The position numbers and the translations under genes are program-made. Shown here one piece after another: positions 52,458 through 61,163 of a stretch of 64,000 bases of DNA. Numbering within the stretch: the stretch's first letter is position 1; each line of letters begins with the position of its first letter. The notes under the pieces were generated by a model. That model did not search any database and was not told where the DNA came from. It was given only the letters and a program-made list of their open reading frames with translations. The DNA lies in contig JAFRXO010000073.1 in NCBI GenBank assembly GCA_017443465.1, positions 21,869-85,868 of the forward strand. Reading direction: 5' to 3'. This DNA is from Bacteroidales bacterium. GTDB taxonomy: Bacteria > Bacteroidota > Bacteroidia > Bacteroidales > UBA932.

Positions 52458-53792
52458 TCAGGGCTTTACGTCGAAGATCTTCTTGTAGGGCTTGTCCCAG
52501 TGGTACTCGTCCCAGCCGGGATTGCCGGTCTTGCAGAAGCCGGTCCACGCATCCACGACTTCATCGGCGAGGGCATAGTCTCCAGGGGTCCAGGGTCTCC
52601 AGCTGCGCTCCAGGGTATGGAAGACGAACCACAGTTCCGCGGAGTGGAATGCCCCGGGATCTTTCTCCGGGTCATCATCATCCCCGGGCAGGTTCCTTGT
52701 GAACTCATATTCGAAAACAGGAGTCGCACTCAGGGAATCCCTGACAGCGCAGAAACGGTCCACGCTCCTCCCGGCAAGGGCTGCCATGTCCTGGCTGTTG
52801 TAGCCTATCATGATCGGAACGTCGGCAAGAGTGTTGCTGTAAGTAGCCTCACTGAAATCACGGGCTATGACCGGGCCGTCCACATGGGGTGTGTAGAAGC
52901 TCCTGATCTTGGAAAGTTCCTGATAGGAGGCGGCCCTCATCTTCGCCAAATCGTCCAGCCCGGCTGCGTCAAACGCCTTTTTGCTGCGCTCGTCGAGTTC
53001 CTCCTGTGAAGTGTGTGCTGCAGGTTCACCGGGAGCCAGGTCCAGCCCACCTCCGCTTTGGATGATGGCTTTGGAGAACAGCCCTGCGGCCTTCGGGGAG
53101 TTGAGCAGGTATTTGACGCTCATTCCACCGGCGCTCTGACCCATTATGGTTACATTGTCAGGATCTCCACCGAACTGGCTGATATTGTCATGGATCCATT
53201 TCAGTGCGGCGGCCTGGTCCTCGATCCCATAGTTTCCGGAATGTCCTCCCGCTTCAGCCGAGAGTTCGGGATGGTTCAGGAATCCTAGGATTCCGAGCCT
53301 GTAGGCTACCGTGACCAGGATTACTCCTCTCTCCGCCCAGGCTTCCCCGTCGAATTGCGTGCTATAGGGATAGCCGCCGGAAAACGCTCCTCCATGGATG
53401 TTCATCGCTACCGGCAGCTTGGCTTCGGGCCTGCCTGCAGCCTTGGCCGGGGTGAATACATTCAAGTAGAGGCAATCTTCACTCATCTCGGGGTCACCTT
53501 CCCAGTAAAATTCTTTCCAATAGAAAGAACCTGGGACGTTCCCTCTCTGCATGGCACGGAGCCCATATGTATCGGCGATTTTGATTCCTTCCCAGGGGAC
53601 TACCGGCTGGGGTGCTTTCCATCGGAGTTCCCCTACGGGCGGAGCAGCGAAAGGAATGCCTTTGTACACAAGTACATCCTTGTTTTCACCGGGTACTCCC
53701 TGGATCTGTCCTCCGGTTATTGAAAGGACCGGATTCCTTTGGCCGCATGCGCCCAGGGCAAGGACCGCTAGAAGAAGGAAAAAGCGTCTCAT
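52458..53792 (-). CDS. Type-B carboxylesterase, lipoprotein
   Basis: A 444-residue alpha/beta hydrolase with lipobox LGAC (Cys16). The nucleophile elbow GQSAGG is at 218-223 (Ser220), EDCLYLNVFTP (105-115) is the carboxylesterase type-B signature 2, and NIHGGAFSGG forms the oxyanion hole. It would deacylate esterified glycans or small esters at the cell envelope. It is the last gene of the minus-strand set with GH29 and two heparinase-like genes, 24 bp after GH29, so acetyl- or feruloyl-ester removal from a polysaccharide is plausible. Somewhat shorter than many type-B enzymes (about 500). Confidence 0.87.
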   Translation of the reverse strand: MRRFFLLLAVLALGACGQRNPVLSITGGQIQGVPGENKDVLVYKGIPFAAPPVGELRWKAPQPVVPWEGIKIADTYGLRAMQRGNVPGSFYWKEFYWEGDPEMSEDCLYLNVFTPAKAAGRPEAKLPVAMNIHGGAFSGGYPYSTQFDGEAWAERGVILVTVAYRLGILGFLNHPELSAEAGGHSGNYGIEDQAAALKWIHDNISQFGGDPDNVTIMGQSAGGMSVKYLLNSPKAAGLFSKAIIQSGGGLDLAPGEPAAHTSQEELDERSKKAFDAAGLDDLAKMRAASYQELSKIRSFYTPHVDGPVIARDFSEATYSNTLADVPIMIGYNSQDMAALAGRSVDRFCAVRDSLSATPVFEYEFTRNLPGDDDDPEKDPGAFHSAELWFVFHTLERSWRPWTPGDYALADEVVDAWTGFCKTGNPGWDEYHWDKPYKKIFDVKP

Positions 53793-53816
53793 GATATTCT
53801 GTTCTCTTGATATGGT

Positions 53817-55700
53817 TTATCTGACTGGTACAAGCCTTACGGCTATAGGTTGCATATATTGGGCTCCATCGTGCCGTACTCCCTTGAGGGTGCAGGTGAT
53901 CTGGCCTTGCGGCAGTTCGACCTTTCCTGCGCTGAGGGTGGCGGTGCCGTTCTTCTCCAGGAAAGGAGAATAGGTAACATGGAGTTTTTCCTGGCCGAAG
54001 TCCAGGACTACTTCTCCTGAATCTGCCTCAGACGCAGTGTTATAGTCAATGAAAACCTCGAATGCGGCAGGATCCGGCATTCGGAAATCCCATGTGAAAT
54101 ACTGGGAGTCGTTCTTCCAGTTCTTTACGTAATTGCGGTTCCTCTTCCCGTCACCGAAGCCGAATCCGCCTCCGACCAGATTGGCGTCAAAGGCGTAGAG
54201 GATGTTTTCCCCGCCTGGCTCCAGAAGGCCGGTCGTCCCTTCCGAGGGAGTCCCTTTCAGGATGAGGGCTACTACGGTACTGACGCTGTCAGCCTCGGCC
54301 CCGGCAATCTTTACATTGCTGTCGGAAGCCCCTGATTTGTTCCAGGTTACACTGGCTGAAGGACTGCCGACGACCCAGCCTTTTGTTATCTTGCAGTCCA
54401 GTCCTCCTACAGTGACGGCTCCGTCCGAAGGCCATTTGTGGATGTGGAGGTAGAGGGTGTCTCCGCGCATGGTGGTCACTCCCCAGGGCTGGAGGGGAAG
54501 CGGGTCGGCTCCTGCTCCGTATATGCTCTCGCCATTTACGGAGAGCCATTTCCCGACGGTGTGGAAGATGTTCAGGTCTTTCTCGTTCCACCTTCCGTCA
54601 CCCATAGGGCCAACATTCATGAGGATGTTTCCTCCGCGGGAAACCGCATCCTCGAGAAGGCGTATGAAGTGGCCCGGAGCCTTGTGGGAATTGTCCCAGG
54701 CGTTGTAGCCATATGACTCGTTTGTGGTAGGGATGGATTCCCAGAGCCCTTCTACGGGATAGAAATGTGCCGCGCGGTCGCTGGTGCTCTTGTAGTCGCC
54801 GAGGTTATAACTTCCGAAGCGGGCGAGGCGTCCGTTCACTACGATCTTGCAATCGGTGTCCACTTCCCTAAGGGCCTTCAGCACTTCCACGTTGAGGTAA
54901 AGGGGAAGTTTGCCTGGAGTGTCGAACCACATTATGTCCGGGTCATAATTGCGGACCAGTTCACGTATCTGTGGGATGGATTTTTCTTTTACATATTTCT
55001 CCGCGTTCGGGAGAAATGAGGCATATTCGGTGTTCCACCAGTTGGTCCCGCCGAGTTTTCGGTCTCCTCCGGGATGGTCCCAGTCCCAGTCGTTCCCGGG
55101 AGCATCAGGATGCTCCCAATCGAATGCGTGGGAATAGTAGAAGCCGAACTTGATCCCGTGGCGCCTGGCGGCATCGCGGAGCTCCCTCATCGGGTCACCC
55201 TTGTATCCGGAGAGCCGGATGTCGTAGGGATAGGCGTCGGAGGGGAACATGGCGAAGCCGTCATGATGTTTCGACGTGATTATGAAGTACTTCATCCCGG
55301 ATGCCACTACGTCGTCCATCCATTTGTCTGCATCGAATCCTACCGGATTGAAGGACTTGACGAGGGTCTGCCTGTAGGTCTCTACGGGAATTTTGGCCAT
55401 ACGCATCAGATGCTCGGCGTAGCCGTTGTAGATCCTGCCTTCCCACTGACCTCCTGCCTGGGAATATACTCCCCAGTGGACGAAGCATCCGAAACGGGCG
55501 AGGCGGTACCACTCGGTCCTCTCGTCTACGTTTTCCATGGACTTTGCCCACCAGCCCGTCTGCGCTTCCTGGAGCGCGGCCATGTCTTGCGGGAGGTCGG
55601 TTTTTTCAGGGAGCTCAAATGTCCTTTTGGGAGCTTCGGGGTTGCCGGCGCAGGCCGTAAAGGCTGCTATGGCTGCAGCCAGGATGACAAGTCGCTTCAT
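53817..55700 (-). CDS. GH29 alpha-L-fucosidase, lipoprotein
   Basis: A 627-residue protein from the ATG at 55700 (in CATATG), where a signal peptide with lipobox FTAC (Cys17) begins. The N-terminal GCFVHWGVYS, HHDGFAMF (145-152) and nucleophile motif PDIMWFD (D260) are GH29 hallmarks. The C-terminal 140 residues are an additional beta-rich domain. It likely releases alpha-linked fucose from host or plant glycans. It lies 19 bp after a heparinase-like gene. Subfamily (A or B) is not determined. Confidence 0.9.
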   Translation of the reverse strand: MKRLVILAAAIAAFTACAGNPEAPKRTFELPEKTDLPQDMAALQEAQTGWWAKSMENVDERTEWYRLARFGCFVHWGVYSQAGGQWEGRIYNGYAEHLMRMAKIPVETYRQTLVKSFNPVGFDADKWMDDVVASGMKYFIITSKHHDGFAMFPSDAYPYDIRLSGYKGDPMRELRDAARRHGIKFGFYYSHAFDWEHPDAPGNDWDWDHPGGDRKLGGTNWWNTEYASFLPNAEKYVKEKSIPQIRELVRNYDPDIMWFDTPGKLPLYLNVEVLKALREVDTDCKIVVNGRLARFGSYNLGDYKSTSDRAAHFYPVEGLWESIPTTNESYGYNAWDNSHKAPGHFIRLLEDAVSRGGNILMNVGPMGDGRWNEKDLNIFHTVGKWLSVNGESIYGAGADPLPLQPWGVTTMRGDTLYLHIHKWPSDGAVTVGGLDCKITKGWVVGSPSASVTWNKSGASDSNVKIAGAEADSVSTVVALILKGTPSEGTTGLLEPGGENILYAFDANLVGGGFGFGDGKRNRNYVKNWKNDSQYFTWDFRMPDPAAFEVFIDYNTASEADSGEVVLDFGQEKLHVTYSPFLEKNGTATLSAGKVELPQGQITCTLKGVRHDGAQYMQPIAVRLVPVR

Positions 55701-55719
55701 ATGGATAGTATACGTATAA

Positions 55720-57642
55720 TCAGTTTGCGGGCGTAACGGTGAATTTGTAACTGCCTTTGGCCTTGGATGCCTTCGCGGTGAAATCCAGCCTGTAGATCTT
55801 GTCTCCCCAGACATTCGTGAATCTCGGGTCATCCAGGTTGATAGTCTCTATGCTGGCCTTGAAAGCTTTGGGGTCATATGTCAGGACCGCTTTCTTGCCA
55901 TTGGCTTCTATCGAAACCCTGCCGTTACCCATCACCACATCGCCCCAGGTCATGAAGTGAAGAACTGAAGGCTCTTTCGTCTCCTTGAGGGAGAACTTGT
56001 CGGATATCTCAAGCTTTCCGGCATTGTCGAGCCTGTAGCCGCGGATCCAGCTGTTGACCGCAGCTTCTTTCGGATATGCGGTAGCGATGTCGGTGGAGAA
56101 GGTCTTTTTCGCCTTGTCCGCAGTGGTGCCGGTGCCGAAGAACGAGGATCCCTGTCTCTGGGCGACTCCATTGATTACGGGCAGGTTGTGATAGTTGCTC
56201 TGCATCGACCATATGTCGTAGCGCTTGTCGCTGAAAGTGAACTTGGTGTAAGTGCCCACACCGGCGTCAATCAGGAGGGGGGTGTTGTCCACTGTATATA
56301 TGAAAGTGCCCACATCATTGTGATTGTGGCTTTCTCCGTTGTGTCCTCCCTTGGCTGCGAGGAAAGCCCTGCCGCCGCGCATGAAGCAGAACTGGGTCTG
56401 GGGATACCATGTGAACTCCGACGGGGTGAGGGTAGCTGTTTTCCCCTCCATCTCATTCTTGGCCTTGAGTGCCTCTACAGCCCTGTGGAAGTCCGTCCAT
56501 GAAGTGCTTACTCCTGCGGGATGGATGTTGTTGTTCACTACGGCGAAATCCTGCATGAGTTTGCTGTCCACAGCCTTGCCATAGCGCCATATGAGTGTGG
56601 TACCGGGATTGGCTTTTGCGGTGGCATCGGCGAAGTTGACTACCCATCCGTTCCCGATAGTGGCGTTGACTATGTATTCTCCCATGTCGCGTACCACCTT
56701 GTTGTCCCAGAGGTTGATCTTCCCTCCGGTGATCATGTCGAGGCCGCAGAGGTAATCGAAGAGTTTTCCGGCCGCCTCGTACCAGTAGGACGGGCCTTCA
56801 TCGCAGGCTCCGTCTTCCTGTACGGATCCGAAATAGGTGTCAACCGAGCGCATGGTCTTCCATACGGCTTTTGCGAGGGTGTCGCGGTCATTCTCCATGA
56901 GCATGAAGCAGAGGATGGCGTTGGAGTTGCACCAAGGACCCCAGTTGTTCACGCTGGGGTTGTCGTTGAAGCCCATCCACCAGAAGTCTGTGCGTTCCAG
57001 GTATGGAGTTAGTTCGCGTCTCTGGATTTCATAACGCAGGCGGGGGGAGATCCCGTCGTAGATCTTGTCGAATTCCTTGTTGAAGAAATAGTAAATCCAG
57101 CACATCATCTGGGATATGCCACCCTGGGTCAGTTCCAGGATGTTGTCCCTCCAGTCGGGGAAGGGGCTGTGGTCTTTCTGGAAAGAGGAAAGGTGTGCCG
57201 AGATGGCCCAGGAGGTTGTCTCGCAGAAGTAGAGGATTCCGTTGACTATGTCGTCCATGAAACGTCCCTTTCCCTCTGCGAGTTCTGCCATCATGAGGCA
57301 GCTGAGGGCCGTGGTGTTCCTTCCCAGGGCGTTCTGCATCAGGGTGCGGTTTCCGTTGCGGGCATATGCCAGATAATACTCGGCCTTCACGGCGATCCAC
57401 TCGAAATCGAGGTAGTTCTCGCCCTGGGCTATGATCGTGCCCCGGTCCTTGCCCAGAAGGGCTTCCCATCCTGCGCGGTCGGCATATGCCGGGTACGGGA
57501 CCCAGGCCTGGTCCATGACAAGCATATCTTTGAGCGCCGCCTCTGTCGTGGTGCTTTCCAGAACCGGGCGGGCGACGTATTTTGCCTGCATCTGGAAGAC
57601 AGCCAGGCATATGAGGAAAAGGGAGGCAAGAATCTTCTTCAT
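55720..57642 (-). CDS. Heparinase II/III-like polysaccharide lyase
   Basis: A 640-residue secreted protein (signal peptide 1-20). The alpha/alpha-toroid part has VNNWGPWCNSN (231-241) and DEGPSYWYEAAG (281-292), and the C-terminal beta-sandwich begins near 410 with GHNGESHNHNDVG (433-445), the His-rich motif of heparinase II/III-family lyases. It is only distantly similar to the three lyases at 8-17 kb. The cluster with GH29 and an esterase suggests action on a fucosylated, esterified uronate polymer, but substrate is not assignable. Confidence 0.78.
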   Translation of the reverse strand: MKKILASLFLICLAVFQMQAKYVARPVLESTTTEAALKDMLVMDQAWVPYPAYADRAGWEALLGKDRGTIIAQGENYLDFEWIAVKAEYYLAYARNGNRTLMQNALGRNTTALSCLMMAELAEGKGRFMDDIVNGILYFCETTSWAISAHLSSFQKDHSPFPDWRDNILELTQGGISQMMCWIYYFFNKEFDKIYDGISPRLRYEIQRRELTPYLERTDFWWMGFNDNPSVNNWGPWCNSNAILCFMLMENDRDTLAKAVWKTMRSVDTYFGSVQEDGACDEGPSYWYEAAGKLFDYLCGLDMITGGKINLWDNKVVRDMGEYIVNATIGNGWVVNFADATAKANPGTTLIWRYGKAVDSKLMQDFAVVNNNIHPAGVSTSWTDFHRAVEALKAKNEMEGKTATLTPSEFTWYPQTQFCFMRGGRAFLAAKGGHNGESHNHNDVGTFIYTVDNTPLLIDAGVGTYTKFTFSDKRYDIWSMQSNYHNLPVINGVAQRQGSSFFGTGTTADKAKKTFSTDIATAYPKEAAVNSWIRGYRLDNAGKLEISDKFSLKETKEPSVLHFMTWGDVVMGNGRVSIEANGKKAVLTYDPKAFKASIETINLDDPRFTNVWGDKIYRLDFTAKASKAKGSYKFTVTPAN

Positions 57643-57669
57643 TTCTGTATGGTGTTTTCGGAAATAATT

Positions 57670-59547
57670 CTATTTGACCCTCTTGAGGGTAGTTGTGAGC
57701 TCAACGGTCTTCCCTGCGGGGACTGTGATTTCATAGCCTATGAGGGCAGTCCCGTCACAGAGCCTGTCGAATGCTTCGGGGCAAAGGTCCCTGGCTTCAC
57801 GGCCGACCGGCCAGTTTTTGTAGGAAACGGCCGCTCCGTCTGTGTGGAGTTTCATTACGACATCTCCCTGGGTGAGTTCGAAGCCGTCGGCAACCTCCTT
57901 GACGGTCGCGGGGGTAACCATCGTCCAGCGTACCTTCGCGCCCTTGCGGTCAGGGGCGGTAATGCAGTCTGTGACGCTGAGATATTTGCCGTCGACTATG
58001 GAAGCAGTCCTCTTGGCGGACTTGACGTCTCCGCCGAAGATCTCGGTGAGATCGGTCTCAGCCTCGGCTCCGGCTCCTTCACCGGACACCTTGAGGGGCG
58101 CGGTGGCCTTGACGAGATGGCTCTTGTCGTTTACTGTGAGGGTGTTGTGCCTAAGGTTGTGATATGTGAAGAAACGCCAGCGGGGGGAATCCTGGCTCAT
58201 GTCCCAGAGTCCGTCCCGGTTGTCCTTCAGGAAGGCTTCGAGGATGGCGTAGCCGGGATTACCATAGTCCTTGGCCCAGCGGTAGCCATAGGCGTCGAAT
58301 ACGAATTCCCCGGCGTCCATATGAGCGTGGTTGTTGCTGGCGGATCCGCCCTTTATGCCCAGATACAGGTCTTCCTTGCCCCATCCGGTGCGGGTCATCA
58401 TAAGGGGATTGTGTCCCTGGCCGGTGTAGCAGCCTGCGGGAGGTTCGGGAATGTCCTTTATCCCGCTTTTCAGTACCATGGCGATAAGGTAGAAGATGTG
58501 GGTGTTGCCCACTAACTTATGCTCTTCTACATATGGCTTCTCAAGCCAGAGAAGGCTAGGGTCGTTGTTCTTTGCCGCGAAGTACCACTGTGCGATCCGC
58601 GCACCTACTCCCTCGCCGCCGTCAGAGTAGTTGAATGCTTTTCCGGTAGGCCCCGTGGAATACATCTGGTAGGTCCCGGTATTCAGGAAGCCCGGGGTGT
58701 CGGAAAGCCCGAAATCGTGTCCGAGAAGCTGTTCGAACTCCGAGAGCATAAGTACCTCATGATTGGTACCGTAGCTCCAGTAACCGGGGCCTTCCGGGTA
58801 GACTCCGTCTGGGGAGTAGCTCCCTATCATGGCGTTCACATTGCTCGATCCGGCCTTTTCGATAACCGCCTTTGCGATTTCCGGGCAGGTTTCGTAGATG
58901 GCGAAGGCGGCCGTAGCCAGTCCGCACTCGCAGACCTGGTTCCAGTTGTTAGAGGTACTGTGCCACCACCATTCCTTCTGTGTGGACGGGTCCGGTGCCA
59001 TGGACGGGTCTATGGAGTGAGAACGCAATGTTTTGACAACCAGGTCCTTAGTCTCTTGGGAGAGATCGTCGTAAAGCCAGTCATATGCCAGGCCGACGCC
59101 TATGCTCATGGTAGCTGCGCCGAGGAAATGGTCCGGCACCCAGTCGGGGTAATTGCAGATGCACTTGAGATCCCATTCGACATGGTCGAGGTACTTCTTG
59201 TCGCCGGTCATCTTGTAAGCATATGCCGCGGAAACCAGGCGTCCGGTCCCGTCGGTGGTGAGCCTGCGGCCGGATGCGTCCCTGCCGTATTTGAGCTCGG
59301 TCTCGCTCAGGCCAAGCTCGTCGGCGGTCTTCATCAGCTGCTCATGGAGGCTGGTCAGGATCGGGTTTTCATTCCTGGCGACAGCCTTCTTGATGTCTTT
59401 GAAGTCTTTTGCGGTAAAGAATATCCTGGGATGGTTGTCCGCAGTGAGGCTTTCATAACCGGTCTTGGGTTCAGGGGAGCCGCAGGATACCGATATGACC
59501 GCGGCGGCTGCAAGGCAGAGTGCAGCGAACAAACTTTTGAAACGCAT
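57670..59547 (-). CDS. Heparinase II/III-like lyase, lipoprotein
   Basis: A 625-residue lipoprotein (lipobox SVSC, Cys22). SNNWNQVCECG and YPEGPGYWSYG in the toroid and SNNHAHMDAGEFVFDAYG in the beta-sandwich follow the same layout as the gene downstream, but overall similarity is low, so they are not recent duplicates. It is the first gene of the four-gene minus-strand set (27 bp before the next). A TAAATTTG -7 box reads toward it at 59571-59564. Probable role: cleavage or trimming of an uronate-containing oligosaccharide in the periplasm. Confidence 0.78.
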   Translation of the reverse strand: MRFKSLFAALCLAAAAVISVSCGSPEPKTGYESLTADNHPRIFFTAKDFKDIKKAVARNENPILTSLHEQLMKTADELGLSETELKYGRDASGRRLTTDGTGRLVSAAYAYKMTGDKKYLDHVEWDLKCICNYPDWVPDHFLGAATMSIGVGLAYDWLYDDLSQETKDLVVKTLRSHSIDPSMAPDPSTQKEWWWHSTSNNWNQVCECGLATAAFAIYETCPEIAKAVIEKAGSSNVNAMIGSYSPDGVYPEGPGYWSYGTNHEVLMLSEFEQLLGHDFGLSDTPGFLNTGTYQMYSTGPTGKAFNYSDGGEGVGARIAQWYFAAKNNDPSLLWLEKPYVEEHKLVGNTHIFYLIAMVLKSGIKDIPEPPAGCYTGQGHNPLMMTRTGWGKEDLYLGIKGGSASNNHAHMDAGEFVFDAYGYRWAKDYGNPGYAILEAFLKDNRDGLWDMSQDSPRWRFFTYHNLRHNTLTVNDKSHLVKATAPLKVSGEGAGAEAETDLTEIFGGDVKSAKRTASIVDGKYLSVTDCITAPDRKGAKVRWTMVTPATVKEVADGFELTQGDVVMKLHTDGAAVSYKNWPVGREARDLCPEAFDRLCDGTALIGYEITVPAGKTVELTTTLKRVK

Positions 59548-59563
59548 AGTTTTGGTGTTTTTC

Positions 59564-59571
59564 CAAATTTA
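59564..59571 (-). promoter_or_regulatory. Candidate -7 box for the GH29/heparinase set
   Basis: Plus strand CAAATTTA, minus TAAATTTG, fits TAnnTTTG, 17 bp upstream of the start at 59547. Confidence 0.45.
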
Positions 59572-59632
59572 CGAATATTAACCTATTTTAAATCACAATT
59601 TTCAGATTTTTCTAATTTATACTATTTTTGTA

Positions 59633-59640
59633 TACTACAT
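59633..59640 (+). promoter_or_regulatory. Candidate -7 box for the NapH/NapG-like gene
   Basis: TATTTTTG fits TAnnTTTG and is 10 bp before the start codon at 59651, in a strongly A+T-rich intergenic stretch. Its closeness would give a very short leader. Confidence 0.4.
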
Positions 59641-59650
59641 AAAATCGCCT

Positions 59651-61141
59651 ATGCTCAGGAAAATACGTATCGCAATCGCAGCAGTCATGTTCATCGGCGT
59701 GACGCTGTTGTTCCTGGACCTGTCCGGTTCGCTCCATGCATGGCTTGGATGGATGGCAAAAATCCAGTTCCTGCCTGCCGTAATGGCGCTGAATCTGGTC
59801 ATAGTTGCCCTCCTTGCAATTCTGACCCTGGTTTTCGGAAGAGTTTATTGTTCGGTGATATGTCCCCTTGGAATCTTCCAGGACATAGTGTCATGGTTCA
59901 GCGGCCGCCGGAAAGGGAAGAAATCCCGTTTCCATTTCAGGAAAGAACACAAATGGCTCCGTTACGGTCTTCTCGGCCTCTTCATCATCGCCCTGATTGC
60001 CGGGATACAGCCTTTCGTAGCCCTTCTGGCACCTTATAGTGCATATGGACGCATCGTGCAGAGCATCTTCGCTCCGCTGGTGCAGTGGGGCAACAACCTG
60101 CTGGCGCTCCTGGCCGAGCGTGCCGGGTCATATGCATTCTACACCCGGGAAGTCTGGCTCAAGAGTGCAGGGGTGCTGGTTGTCGCAGCCGCGACCCTCG
60201 TAGCTGTAGTCTGGCTGGCCTGGAAGAGCGGCAGGACATGGTGCAATTCCATATGTCCGGTGGGTACTACGCTGAGTTTCCTGTCTCGTTTCTCGCTTTT
60301 CCGCCCCGTGATCGATTCGGAGAAATGCCGTGACTGCCATATGTGCGAGAAGAAGTGCAAGGCTTCATGCATAGACATTTCCGGCGGGCACAACATCGAT
60401 TATTCGCGTTGCGTGGACTGCTTCGACTGCATCGACAACTGCAAGTTCGGAGCTCTCAAGTACCGCTTTGCATTTGCAAAGAAATCCTCGGACAAGGCTG
60501 AAAGTTCTTCAGACAGCGGCCGTCGTGCATTCCTTACTTCAGCCGCGCTCATCACTTTCGGAAGCGCTGCGAGGTCGCAGGAGAAGAAACTCGACGGCGG
60601 ATTCGCCGAGATCATAGGCAAGAAGAAACCCGAGCGCAAGGCACCCCTGACCCCGTTCGGATCGAAGAGCATAAAGGACTTCTACAAGCGCTGCACGGCC
60701 TGCCAGCTCTGCGTTTCGGCCTGCCCGAACAATGTGCTCCGTCCTTCTCAGGACCTCAAGCATTTCATGCAGCCCGAGATGTCATATGAAAGGGGCTATT
60801 GCCGTCCGGAATGTACTGTATGTTCGGAAGTTTGTCCTACCGGGGCTATCCTTCCGCTGACTCCGGAAGAGAAGACCGTATTCCACATCGGTACTGCGGT
60901 TGTGGACAGGTCCCTGTGTATAGTAGAGGCAAAGGATACCAGTTGCGGGAACTGTTCCCGTCACTGCCCGACCGGAGCTATCATCATGGTTCCGATGGAT
61001 CCGGATGACAAGAATTCGCTCAAGCGTCCGGTAGTAAACGAGGAAAGGTGCATCGGCTGCGGAGCATGTGAGAACCTCTGCCCGTCAAGGCCTTACAGCG
61101 CAATCCATGTGGACGGACTCCAGGTCCACGTCGCAAATTGA
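59651..61141 (+). CDS. Membrane polyferredoxin, NapH-NapG-like fusion
   Basis: A 496-residue protein. The first 210 residues have about five membrane helices and two CxxxCP motifs (C67/C71 and C198/C202) as in NapH. Two 4Fe-4S motifs follow (C226 to C236 and C254 to C264). An internal twin-arginine segment GRRAFLTSAALITFGSAA (290-307) resembles a Tat signal, after which a NapG-like domain carries four further cysteine clusters (about 348-478). It could pass electrons across the membrane to the Tat-exported aldo/keto reductase encoded 22 bp downstream. It is related to Nap/Rnf-type electron carriers; no nitrate reductase is present. Confidence 0.8.
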   Translation: MLRKIRIAIAAVMFIGVTLLFLDLSGSLHAWLGWMAKIQFLPAVMALNLVIVALLAILTLVFGRVYCSVICPLGIFQDIVSWFSGRRKGKKSRFHFRKEHKWLRYGLLGLFIIALIAGIQPFVALLAPYSAYGRIVQSIFAPLVQWGNNLLALLAERAGSYAFYTREVWLKSAGVLVVAAATLVAVVWLAWKSGRTWCNSICPVGTTLSFLSRFSLFRPVIDSEKCRDCHMCEKKCKASCIDISGGHNIDYSRCVDCFDCIDNCKFGALKYRFAFAKKSSDKAESSSDSGRRAFLTSAALITFGSAARSQEKKLDGGFAEIIGKKKPERKAPLTPFGSKSIKDFYKRCTACQLCVSACPNNVLRPSQDLKHFMQPEMSYERGYCRPECTVCSEVCPTGAILPLTPEEKTVFHIGTAVVDRSLCIVEAKDTSCGNCSRHCPTGAIIMVPMDPDDKNSLKRPVVNEERCIGCGACENLCPSRPYSAIHVDGLQVHVAN

Positions 61142-61163
61142 CCCAGTTAAACAGAGAAGACAT

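Noticed and set aside
57169-58515. 448-codon plus-strand frame opposite two heparinase-like genes
   Set aside because: Shadow frame crossing the intergenic gap; no known domain and wrong codon pattern.
58519-60039. 506-codon plus-strand frame running into the NapH/NapG-like gene
   Set aside because: Antisense to a clear heparinase-family lipoprotein, then out of frame with the ferredoxin gene.
60468-60483. CTTTGCATTTGCAAAG resembling a LacI-type operator
   Set aside because: Inside a coding region, lacks the central CG, and far from any start codon.
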